A stretch of DNA of 16,374 nt, from contig NZ_JAUMUL010000074.1 of the NCBI RefSeq assembly GCF_030530635.1, positions 1-16,374 on the forward strand. Reading direction: 5' to 3'. The notes under the pieces are model-generated. The model searched no databases and was not told the origin of the DNA. It was given only the letters and a program-made list of their open reading frames with translations. Within the stretch, counting starts at the first letter, position 1. The number at the start of each line of letters is the position of its first letter. Shown piece after piece: positions 1 to 5,707 of this stretch. This stretch comes from Actinomyces sp. GTDB taxonomy: Bacteria > Actinomycetota > Actinomycetes > Actinomycetales > Actinomycetaceae. The position numbers were made by a program, and so were the translations under genes.

Positions 1-137
1 AGGGAGGTGACCTCGGGGAAGGTGCCGAGCCAGGAGCCCAGGCGCTTGATGGCGGGGAAGTCGATATCGCCGTCGGGGGTGAAGGGGGTGACTGGGGCGG
101 GGTTGAGGCCGCGGAGGTTGGGTACTGGAACGCTCAT
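1..137 (-). CDS. Dihydrodipicolinate synthase / N-acetylneuraminate lyase family protein, N-terminal part only
   Basis: Only the first 45 codons lie in the window; the gene continues past the left edge. The N-terminus (MSVPVPNLRGLNPAPVTPFT, then PDGDID and a short helix containing IKRLGSWL) matches the opening of the DHDPS/NAL class I aldolase fold: a first beta strand ending in PAPVTPF, then a DG.ID turn. Family members form a Schiff base between a lysine and pyruvate, and take part in lysine synthesis, sialic acid cleavage or related aldol reactions. The catalytic lysine is outside the window, so the substrate cannot be told. The ATG is supported by a Shine-Dalgarno GGAAGTGA (positions 144-151, minus strand) six bases upstream. 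The promoter carries an operator-like palindrome, which suggests a regulated catabolic gene rather than housekeeping dapA; that last point is inference. Confidence 0.85.
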   Translation of the reverse strand, partial: MSVPVPNLRGLNPAPVTPFTPDGDIDFPAIKRLGSWLGTFPEVTS

Positions 138-187
138 GTTGGTTCACTTCCTTGGGATCAAGAGCGGATAGCGTCTCCGGGAGCACG

Positions 188-217
188 ATATGAAATCGTT
201 CCCGGGAACGTTTGCAA
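188..217 (-). promoter_or_regulatory. Candidate promoter of the DHDPS-family gene with a palindromic operator in the spacer
   Basis: On the minus strand, TTGCAA (212-217) and TCATAT (188-193) sit 18 bp apart and give a leader of about 44 nt. The spacer contains the perfect 14-bp palindrome CGTTCCCGGGAACG (197-210). Its outer halves, read as GAAATCGTTCCC and GCAAACGTTCCC, each look like a CG-centred half of a LacI-type site. A repressor bound there would block the promoter. The identity of the regulator is inference. Confidence 0.55.
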
Positions 218-313
218 GAATAGGTGGGCAGGGCCTGATGTGTCCATAGGTCGGAAGGCCCAGGCGGCGGTTGTGCGGTTCTCGGTACGCGGCCAGAGTG
301 ATGCTCCTATGGT

Positions 314-432
314 TGTCAAAATCGGGACAAACGCGTGTGCGAGACCAAACTGCGGCTGACAGATCGTTGGTATCAAGCCGTTTCTCTGTGTACCCGGCGG
401 CGACGGAGCGGCCTTTGTGCCGATTTTGGACA
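314..432. repeat. Inverted repeat, 18/19-nt arms (314-331 and 414-432)
   Basis: The left arm TGTCAAAATCGGGACAAA (314-331) matches the reverse complement of 414-432, TGTCCAAAATCGGCACAAA. The only differences are one inserted C and one G/C change. The arms are 82 nt apart. The left copy is itself a dyad, TTGTC-N8-GACAA (313-330). The right copy lies about 43-61 bp upstream of the aminopeptidase start. The arrangement suggests two opposed binding sites for one regulator. Confidence 0.65.
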
Positions 433-462
433 CTTTTCGGCAGTGGCGCGGGTGGACTACCC

Positions 463-468
463 CATACT
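463..468 (+). promoter_or_regulatory. Candidate leaderless -10 element of the aminopeptidase gene
   Basis: CATACT ends exactly six bases before ATG 475, so transcription would start at or next to the start codon. No Shine-Dalgarno sequence precedes this ATG. No good -35 box is seen at 16-18 bp. Confidence 0.4.
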
Positions 469-474
469 TGGCTC

Positions 475-1833
475 ATGCCGGATCCCGAAACCGCGCTCGT
501 CCTGCGCGACGACGACGCCTACGCCGACTCCATCATCGACTTCCTCACCGCCTCGCCCACCAGCTACCACGCGGCCGCGGAGGTTGCACGCCGTCTGGAA
601 ACCGTCGGCCTGACCCCCGTAGATGAGCGCGGGGTCTGGGATGTCGACCTGCCCCGGCGCGGCTACACCCGCCGTGACGGCGCCATCATCGCCTGGCTGC
701 TGCCCGAACACCTGAATGCGGATGCGCGGTTGCGGATTGTCGGCGCCCACACGGACTCGCCCGCGCTGCGGCTCAAACCTCGCGCCGCCATGGTGCGTGA
801 AGGCGTGCAACTGCTGAATGTCGAGGTCTACGGCGGGCCGCTGCTGAACTCCTTCCTGGACCGCGAGCTCGGACTGGCCGGGCGACTGGTCACCCGCGAT
901 GGCGCCACCCGCCTGGTGCGCACCGGACCGATTGCCCGCGTCGCCCAGGTCGCCCCCCATCTGGACCGCTCGGTGAACGAATCCCTGCACCTGGATCGGC
1001 AGGCTCACCTGCTGCCGCTGTGGACTCTGGCCGATGGTACAGCGGGCGTCGACTCGCTCGCTCCCGCATCAGTCCACCCCGGCCCCGACGCGCCCGAGCG
1101 TCACCTCTGCGAACTGGCCGGCATCGACCCCGCAGACCTGGCCTTCAGCGACATACTCACCTACCCCACCGAGCCCCCGGCCCGCTTCGGGCGCCACGGC
1201 GAGTTCCTCGCCTCCGCCCGCCTGGACAACCTCTCCTCGGTGCACGCCGCGCTCGTGGCCCTGGAGCAGTTGGCGCGCGCCGACGCGGATGCAGGGATGA
1301 GCGACCCGATCGTATTCGTCGCCAACGACCATGAGGAGGTCGGCAGCGGCACCCGCACCGGTGCCGCGGGACCGTTCCTGGAGACCGTGCTGTCCCGCCT
1401 CGCCGGCGCCATGGGGATTAGAGACGACGCCTACGCCGCCCTGCTGGCCCGCTCGGTGTGCGTCTCCGCCGACGCCGGCCACGCCGTCCACCCGAATCAC
1501 CCCCAACTTCATGACCCGGCCGTGCGTCCCGTCCTCGGCGGCGGGCCGCTGCTGAAGATCAACGCCCAGCAGCGCTACGCCACCGACGCCGCGGCGGTGG
1601 CTGCCTGGGCGCGGGCCTGTGCTGCGGCGGCGGTGCCCAGCCAGGACTTCGTGTCCAACAACACCGTCCCCTGCGGCACCACGATCGGCCCGCTCACCGC
1701 CACCCGCCTGGGCATCTCCACGGTCGACGTCGGCCAGGGGCTGCTGTCGATGCACTCCCAGCGGGAGATGTGCGCCGTCGCCGACGGCGGCCGCCTCGCC
1801 CGTGCCCTGCACGCCTACTGGCTGGGCGCCTGA
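475..1833 (+). CDS. M18 family aminopeptidase (aspartyl aminopeptidase-like), cytosolic
   Basis: The protein of 452 residues is a binuclear-metal aminopeptidase of the M18 family, which removes N-terminal (often acidic) residues from peptides in the cytosol. Family motifs appear in order: AHTDSPALRLKP (91-102, metal His92), SARLDN (Asp251), NDHEEVGS (284-291, Glu287 and Glu288), SADAGHAVHPN (331-341, Asp333) and LSMHSQREM (424-432, His427). All expected metal and catalytic residues are present. There is no signal peptide. The frame is open back to 271, but the upstream translation is unlike the family and ATG 475 starts the conserved N-terminus, so I chose 475. With no ribosome site and a -10-like element six bases away, the message is probably leaderless. 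Its 3' end nearly touches the convergent oxidoreductase gene. The symbols pepM/apeB are used for relatives, but I cannot assign one. Confidence 0.93.
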   Translation: MPDPETALVLRDDDAYADSIIDFLTASPTSYHAAAEVARRLETVGLTPVDERGVWDVDLPRRGYTRRDGAIIAWLLPEHLNADARLRIVGAHTDSPALRLKPRAAMVREGVQLLNVEVYGGPLLNSFLDRELGLAGRLVTRDGATRLVRTGPIARVAQVAPHLDRSVNESLHLDRQAHLLPLWTLADGTAGVDSLAPASVHPGPDAPERHLCELAGIDPADLAFSDILTYPTEPPARFGRHGEFLASARLDNLSSVHAALVALEQLARADADAGMSDPIVFVANDHEEVGSGTRTGAAGPFLETVLSRLAGAMGIRDDAYAALLARSVCVSADAGHAVHPNHPQLHDPAVRPVLGGGPLLKINAQQRYATDAAAVAAWARACAAAAVPSQDFVSNNTVPCGTTIGPLTATRLGISTVDVGQGLLSMHSQREMCAVADGGRLARALHAYWLGA

Positions 1834-1855
1834 GAGCCGGGCGGCACTCAGCGCC
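1825..1855. terminator. Convergent hairpin spanning both stop codons
   Basis: CTGAG (1830-1834) pairs with CTCAG (1847-1851). Beyond one bulged C, GGCG (1825-1828) pairs with CGCC (1852-1855), leaving a 12-nt loop. The stem contains the TGA of the aminopeptidase and most of the TGA complement of the oxidoreductase. There is no T-tract, so it may act as a GC-rich bidirectional terminator or be chance in GC-rich sequence. Confidence 0.4.
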
Positions 1856-2963
1856 AGGCGCCGCGCCAGTACTGGATCGGCAGATGGGCGGCCTGCCAGT
1901 CGTTGACGCCCAGCTCGTGGGTCCAGCGCACCGGCAGGTACGGGTCACGCAAGGCGGCCCGACCCGTGGCGACGGCGTCGGCCAGGCCGGCCACCAGGAT
2001 CTGCTCGGCCTGCAAGCCGGAGTCGATGATGCCGACCGTGACCACCTGCGGCTGTCCACCGCCAGGCGTCGTCATCCCCGCCACGGCCCGCTTGACCTGG
2101 GCGGCAAAGGGCACCTGGTAACCGGGGCCGGCCGGCACCTTCGTGGGTGCATTCCCGCCGGTGGACACGTGCAGCACATCCACCCCGGCCTGAACCAGCT
2201 GCCGGGCCAGTGCGGCGGTGTCCTCCCCGGTGATTCCGCCCTCGGCCCAATCGGTCGCCGACAGGCGGATGTCCAGGACCTTGTCATCTCCGATGGCCTC
2301 ACGCACCGCCCGGGCCACCTCCAGGACGAAACGGCGTCGTCCCTCGTCCGAGCCGCCGTAGGCGTCGGTGCGGATATTGGACAGCGGTGAGAGGAACTCG
2401 TGGATCAGGTAGCCGTGGGCACCGTGCAGCTCGATCACGTCGTAACCGGCTGCGACGGCGCGGCGGGCGGCGTCGGCGAAGGCCTGGACGGTGTCCGCGA
2501 TCTCCGCGGTTGTCAGCGCCTGCGGCGTGGCGTGCTCGGGGTAGGGCACGGCGCTGGGCGCCACCAGTTCCCATCCGGGCAGGGTGCCCGTGCGTGAGCC
2601 TTCCACGTCGGGGCGCCACGGCGGCGTGCCCGCCTTGCGCCCGCCGTGACCGAGTTGCACGCCGGCCAGTGCGCCGCCGATGTGGATGGCCTCCACCAGG
2701 TAGTGATGTCCTTTAATCTGGGAGTCGTCCCACAGGCCCAGGTCGTTGGGGGACAGGCGCCCCTCGGGGGTTACGGCACTGGCCTCGACGATGATCGTGC
2801 CGAATCCGCCCTGGGCGCGGGTGCCGTAGTGCAGCACATGCCAGTTGCCGGGGCAGCCGTCCTCGGCGGTGACCGAGTACATGCACATGGGTGGGAGCCA
2901 TAGGCGATTGCGGGCGGTGAGTCCCCGCATGGTCAGGGAATCTAATAACAAGGGATGTGCCAT
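1848..2963 (-). CDS. Old Yellow Enzyme family NADH:flavin oxidoreductase, YqjM/XenA class
   Basis: The 371-residue protein is an FMN-containing TIM-barrel ene-reductase that uses NAD(P)H to reduce activated C=C bonds, for example in enones or nitro compounds. YqjM-class hallmarks are visible. LPPMCMYS (23-30) supplies the redox-tuning Cys27 and Tyr29. QLGHGGRKA spans 103-111. ELHGAHGYLIHEFLSP (178-193) supplies the substrate-binding His180/His183 pair and Tyr185. The FMN phosphate end is ATGRAALRDP (332-341). It is somewhat longer than the founding member (about 340 residues), partly through a tail after the barrel. There is no ribosome site; TAGCGT six bases before the ATG suggests a leaderless message. 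It is divergent from the patatin gene and convergent with the aminopeptidase gene, so probably a single-gene unit. The physiological substrate is unknown. Confidence 0.93.
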   Translation of the reverse strand: MAHPLLLDSLTMRGLTARNRLWLPPMCMYSVTAEDGCPGNWHVLHYGTRAQGGFGTIIVEASAVTPEGRLSPNDLGLWDDSQIKGHHYLVEAIHIGGALAGVQLGHGGRKAGTPPWRPDVEGSRTGTLPGWELVAPSAVPYPEHATPQALTTAEIADTVQAFADAARRAVAAGYDVIELHGAHGYLIHEFLSPLSNIRTDAYGGSDEGRRRFVLEVARAVREAIGDDKVLDIRLSATDWAEGGITGEDTAALARQLVQAGVDVLHVSTGGNAPTKVPAGPGYQVPFAAQVKRAVAGMTTPGGGQPQVVTVGIIDSGLQAEQILVAGLADAVATGRAALRDPYLPVRWTHELGVNDWQAAHLPIQYWRGAWR

Positions 2964-2969
2964 GAGTCA

Positions 2970-2998
2970 ACGCTACGCGACACGGCCGTAATCCGTAA
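2970..2998 (-). promoter_or_regulatory. Candidate leaderless promoter of the OYE gene
   Basis: On the minus strand TAGCGT (2970-2975) ends six bases before ATG 2963. A weak -35, TTACGG (2993-2998), lies 17 bp upstream. TTACGG occurs again at 2986-2991, giving a 7-bp-phased direct repeat in the promoter. Confidence 0.45.
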
Positions 2999-3054
2999 GG
3001 GGGCAATAAGGGGTAATGCGGTCTGGATCACTGCCGGCCGCTCCCGCGGCTCGT

Positions 3055-3060
3055 TAGCCT
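3055..3060 (+). promoter_or_regulatory. Candidate -10 element of the patatin gene
   Basis: TAGCCT ends nine bases before ATG 3070, so transcription would start within about three bases of the codon. No Shine-Dalgarno sequence is present between them. Confidence 0.35.
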
Positions 3061-3069
3061 TGAACCATC

Positions 3070-4017
3070 ATGACCACCACGATCCTCGCCCCCGCCCGTA
3101 CCGTTCCCTTCGGCGACCCCGCTCATGAGCCCGCTCCGATCACTCGGCGCGTCGACGGTGTGGCCCTAGTCTTCGAGGGCGGCGGTATGCGCGGCACCTA
3201 CACGGCCGCCCTGGTGCAGGTGTTGCTGGAGCAGGGCCTGTTCTTCCCGTGGGTGGGTGGCATATCCGCCGGGTCGACGAATACCGCGAACATGGTCTCC
3301 CGCGACCTGTGGCGTACCCGCGAGGCCTTCGTCGGGCTCACCACCGACCCGGACGCCGGTGGCTGGGGCAGTTTCGCTCGCGGGCGCGGCTACTTCAACT
3401 CCGAACACATCTACCAGCACACGTCCCTGCCGGGCGAGTTGATCCCCTTCGACTGGGAGACCTTCAAGGCCTCCGAGGCGACCGTGCGCATCGGCTCCTT
3501 CCGCTGCGACACCGGCGAGGAGGTCTACTGGGGTCTGGAGGACATGGGGATTCTGAACGACCTGCTGGTGCGTTGCCAGGCCTCCTCCTCCATGCCGGTG
3601 CTCATGCCCACCGTCTATATCGACGACGTGCCGTATCTTGACGGCGCCCTCGGCCCCACCGGCGGTTTCGCCACTGACGCCGCCGCGGCGGACGGTTACG
3701 AGCGCATGCTGGTGGTCTCCACCCGCCCGGCCGGCTACCGCAAGCCCGCCGAGAAGCGTGCAGCCGCCTACCGGCGCATGTTCCGCAAGCAGCCCGAGGT
3801 GGCCGAGGCGATCATTAACCGGCCCGACGCCTACAACCGGACCATTCAGGAGCTGGAACAGGGGCGCCGTGAGGGGCGTGTCTATTTGTTCCAGCCCGAC
3901 CGCATGGCGATTGAGAACGGTGAATTGCGCTACGACCGCGTGGTCGGCGCCTACGAGGCCGGATTGGTGCAGGCGCGCCGGGAGCTGCCGGACATCCTGG
4001 AGTTTCTCGGAGTCTGA
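3070..4017 (+). CDS. Patatin-like phospholipase family protein (YjjU/RssA-like)
   Basis: The 315-residue protein is a patatin-fold serine acyl hydrolase, expected to cleave lipid acyl esters with a Ser-Asp dyad. The oxyanion glycine loop GGGMRG is at 37-42, the nucleophile elbow GISAGS at 64-69 (Ser66), and the catalytic Asp is in DGAL (Asp191). All key residues are intact. There is no signal peptide or membrane segment, so it is probably cytosolic or membrane-associated. The C-terminal half, rich in Arg and Glu, matches the longer bacterial YjjU-type members in length. ATG 3070 begins a plausible N-terminus and has a -10-like element just upstream instead of a ribosome site. The gene stands alone, divergent from the OYE gene and 221 bp before the FMN reductase. 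The natural substrate cannot be told. Confidence 0.92.
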   Translation: MTTTILAPARTVPFGDPAHEPAPITRRVDGVALVFEGGGMRGTYTAALVQVLLEQGLFFPWVGGISAGSTNTANMVSRDLWRTREAFVGLTTDPDAGGWGSFARGRGYFNSEHIYQHTSLPGELIPFDWETFKASEATVRIGSFRCDTGEEVYWGLEDMGILNDLLVRCQASSSMPVLMPTVYIDDVPYLDGALGPTGGFATDAAAADGYERMLVVSTRPAGYRKPAEKRAAAYRRMFRKQPEVAEAIINRPDAYNRTIQELEQGRREGRVYLFQPDRMAIENGELRYDRVVGAYEAGLVQARRELPDILEFLGV

Positions 4018-4224
4018 GACGCGGAGACGCCGATTGCCGGCCGAGACCGCTCGCGCGGTTCATCACCGTTCGGCGGTTGGCGGTGCTTGGCGGTTGTCGG
4101 TGCGCGACGCCGCCCCGCCATAACGCGGCTGTGATGATGTCTACGTTCGGTTTCACTAGTCGCGGGGTCGGTTGCCGTGTTGAGTTGGGGCTGCACCGCC
4201 CGGACCCGAGCGGTAGCGCCGTCT

Positions 4225-4232
4225 GAAGGGAG
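4225..4232 (+). promoter_or_regulatory. Ribosome binding site of the FMN reductase gene
   Basis: GAAGGGAG sits six bases before ATG 4239. This makes it one of the few genes here with a clear Shine-Dalgarno sequence, and it fixes the start. Confidence 0.7.
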
Positions 4233-4238
4233 CATTGC

Positions 4239-4805
4239 ATGACCACTAAACCCAAGATCGGGATCGTCCTTGGATCGGTGCGGGAGGTTCGCCTGGGTGA
4301 GCAGATCGCCGAATGGGTGTTGGAGCACGCGCGCGCCCGCGGCGACGCCGACTACTCCATCATTGATGTCAAGTCCTTCGACCTCCCTCTGTTCACCTCG
4401 CAGGTCCCGCCAATGATGGCGAACAAGCAGTATGACGATCCGCGGGTCCAGGCCTGGTCCGATGCCATCGACTCCCAGGACGGCTTCGTGTTCGTCACCT
4501 CCGAGTACGACCATGGGATCCCCGGCGCCTTCAAGAACGCAACCGACCATCTCTTCTCCGAGTTTCAGAGCAAGACCGTCGGCTTCGTCGGGTATTCCGG
4601 GGACGGCGCCATTCGTGCGGTCGAGCAATGGCGTACGGTGCTGGGCAGCTGGAGCATGCACGCGGTCTTCCCCGCCGTGCAACTGATGTTGTACACCGAC
4701 GCGTCGGCGGACATGAGTACCTTCACCCCCGCCGATCTGCGTGACGGTGAGCTCGCGGCCACCCTCGACGCCGTGGTCGCCTCCATCAACGCGCGCAGGG
4801 CGTGA
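4239..4805 (+). CDS. NADPH-dependent FMN reductase family protein (NAD(P)H:quinone/flavin reductase)
   Basis: The 188-residue flavodoxin-like protein binds FMN and passes electrons from NAD(P)H to flavins, quinones or similar acceptors in the cytosol. The FMN phosphate loop is GSVREVRLG (12-20). The second flavin loop is SEYDHGIPGAFKNATDH (88-104), with Asp91 where most relatives have Asn. A third loop, GYSGDGAIRAVEQWR, is at 118-132. Length is normal for the family. The start is fixed by GAAGGGAG six bases upstream. The gene is followed by a strong hairpin terminator and then by the convergent NUDIX gene, so it is likely a single-gene unit. No promoter box stands out in the 221 bp before it. 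Confidence 0.9.
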   Translation: MTTKPKIGIVLGSVREVRLGEQIAEWVLEHARARGDADYSIIDVKSFDLPLFTSQVPPMMANKQYDDPRVQAWSDAIDSQDGFVFVTSEYDHGIPGAFKNATDHLFSEFQSKTVGFVGYSGDGAIRAVEQWRTVLGSWSMHAVFPAVQLMLYTDASADMSTFTPADLRDGELAATLDAVVASINARRA

Positions 4806-4862
4806 CAGATCGTCGGCCCGCCGCGGTGTCGGACCGGAATCCCGGGAGAGCCCGGCCTTGAT

Positions 4863-4900
4863 GCGGTGCGCGGACACGGTCCGCGCACCGCCCGAGTTTT
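4863..4900. terminator. Strong intrinsic terminator between the convergent FMN reductase and NUDIX genes
   Basis: GCGGTGCGCGGAC (4863-4875) and GTCCGCGCACCGC (4879-4891) form a perfect 13-bp stem with a 3-nt loop. A TTTT run (4897-4900) follows five bases later on the plus strand. It best serves the FMN reductase gene but could also stop transcripts from the NUDIX gene. Confidence 0.8.
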
Positions 4901-4929
4901 GCGTCCTGTCCCGCAACGCCGGGCGTGCG

Positions 4930-5541
4930 TCAGTGTTGGGCGAATCCGAAGGTTGTGATTGCCGGGGCAGGCCGCCCGGTGTCGAGTGCCGCCGTCAGAA
5001 GCCGCAGTGCCGCGAACTCATGCGGGGGTATCGGATCGGGCAGCGCGTCGAGCGCGAACCATTCCAGGCCGCCGCATTTGGCGGGCTCCCTGATGGTGGG
5101 GGTGCCCTGCCAGCGGGTGAGAGTGAAGAAGAAGTCAACGCGCTGCTCCAGCGCCGGCCCGCCTACCGCGTTGGAGCGGTGTATGGCGGTCAGCGGTGCC
5201 AGGTCGCCGGGTTCGAGGATTATGTCCAGCTCCTCGGCGCCCTCCCGCACGGCCGTCGCGGTCACTGGTTCGCCGGGCTCGACGTGCCCGGCGATGCCGG
5301 CGGCCCAATGGTCGTCCATGAATCCGGTGTTGCGGCGCAGTTGCAGCAGCACTTCCGTGCTTGCGGAGTTGGACATGCGGGACGGGATGTCGGATGTGGC
5401 ACCGGACCAGTTCGGGCCGGTGCCGAGTGCGGGCCTGGCGGCGTGCTCATGCGGACGTAGCAGCAGCACATAGGCGGCGGGTACCAGTGCGAAGGGCGGG
5501 GTGGTGCTGACGGGGCCGGTAGGGCGTGGGTGTGGGGGCAT
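4930..5541 (-). CDS. NUDIX hydrolase domain protein
   Basis: The 203-residue protein has a NUDIX fold, expected to hydrolyse a nucleoside diphosphate linked to another group using Mg2+. The box runs from Gly85 to Ile107: GHVEPGE, seven residues, then REGAEELDI. It keeps the metal-binding Glu100, Glu103 and Glu104. The usual small hydrophobic after RE is Gly101 and the usual Gly near the end is Asp106. Between the first strand (AAYVLLLRP, 22-30) and the next (EVLLQLRR, 63-70) there is an insert of about 32 residues rich in Ala, Pro, Ser and Gly. The ATG has no ribosome site but lies six bases after TAGCGT, so leaderless translation is likely. It is divergent from the beta-helix lipoprotein gene. 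The substrate is unknown. Confidence 0.88.
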   Translation of the reverse strand: MPPHPRPTGPVSTTPPFALVPAAYVLLLRPHEHAARPALGTGPNWSGATSDIPSRMSNSASTEVLLQLRRNTGFMDDHWAAGIAGHVEPGEPVTATAVREGAEELDIILEPGDLAPLTAIHRSNAVGGPALEQRVDFFFTLTRWQGTPTIREPAKCGGLEWFALDALPDPIPPHEFAALRLLTAALDTGRPAPAITTFGFAQH

Positions 5542-5547
5542 GACCGC

Positions 5548-5575
5548 ACGCTAGCGCGTCCACTACACCAGTCAT
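5548..5575 (-). promoter_or_regulatory. Candidate leaderless promoter of the NUDIX gene
   Basis: On the minus strand TAGCGT (5548-5553) ends six bases before ATG 5541, the same hexamer and distance as at the OYE gene. ATGACT (5570-5575), 16 bp upstream, matches TTGACA at four of six bases. Confidence 0.55.
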
Positions 5576-5695
5576 AAGACATCCACAGACGGGTCATATC
5601 TACGGCTGACACACTGGCGTGTGACGAGAACGAACGGAGTCGGCGCTTCCGGTAGGGAGTGCGGCGTTCCAGTCGTCACCTCGAGAACCACACCT

Positions 5696-5703
5696 GAAGG
5701 AGA
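5696..5703 (+). promoter_or_regulatory. Ribosome binding site that sets a GTG start
   Basis: GAAGGAGA lies just before GTG 5708 (GGAG to GTG spacing of five bases). It decides between this GTG, the upstream in-frame GTG at 5621 and the downstream ATG at 5777, neither of which has such a site. Confidence 0.75.
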
Positions 5704-5707
5704 CACT

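Larger units (their letters stand above)
138..474. other. Divergent intergenic region between the DHDPS-family gene and the M18 aminopeptidase
   Basis: These 337 bp hold no credible gene. They contain the minus-strand promoter with its palindrome (188-217), a long inverted repeat (314-331 with 414-432) and a candidate leaderless -10 element (463-468). Open frames exist on both strands, but their translations have no recognisable fold and lack ribosome sites. Confidence 0.7.

Noticed and set aside
271..474. Upstream in-frame extension of the M18 aminopeptidase
   Set aside because: The frame is open, but the 68 extra residues are unlike the family N-terminus and overlap the regulatory repeat; ATG 475 starts the conserved fold.
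4046..4059. Hairpin ACCGC-TCGC-GCGGT after the patatin gene as a terminator
   Set aside because: Only five base pairs and no T-tract; expected by chance at this GC content.
4070..4104. Short GGCGGT direct repeats after the patatin gene
   Set aside because: Imperfect, GC-rich and irregularly spaced; no sign of a tandem or mobile repeat.
3951..4916. Long minus-strand frame antisense to the FMN reductase
   Set aside because: GC-rich shadow frame with no recognisable domain, crossing a strong terminator and a well-supported gene.
4741..5460. Plus-strand frame across the NUDIX gene
   Set aside because: Shadow of the NUDIX gene; its translation has no domain and it runs through the hairpin terminator.
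5621..5707. Earlier GTG start for the beta-helix lipoprotein
   Set aside because: No ribosome site; GTG 5708 has GAAGGAGA just upstream and already gives a long enough n-region.
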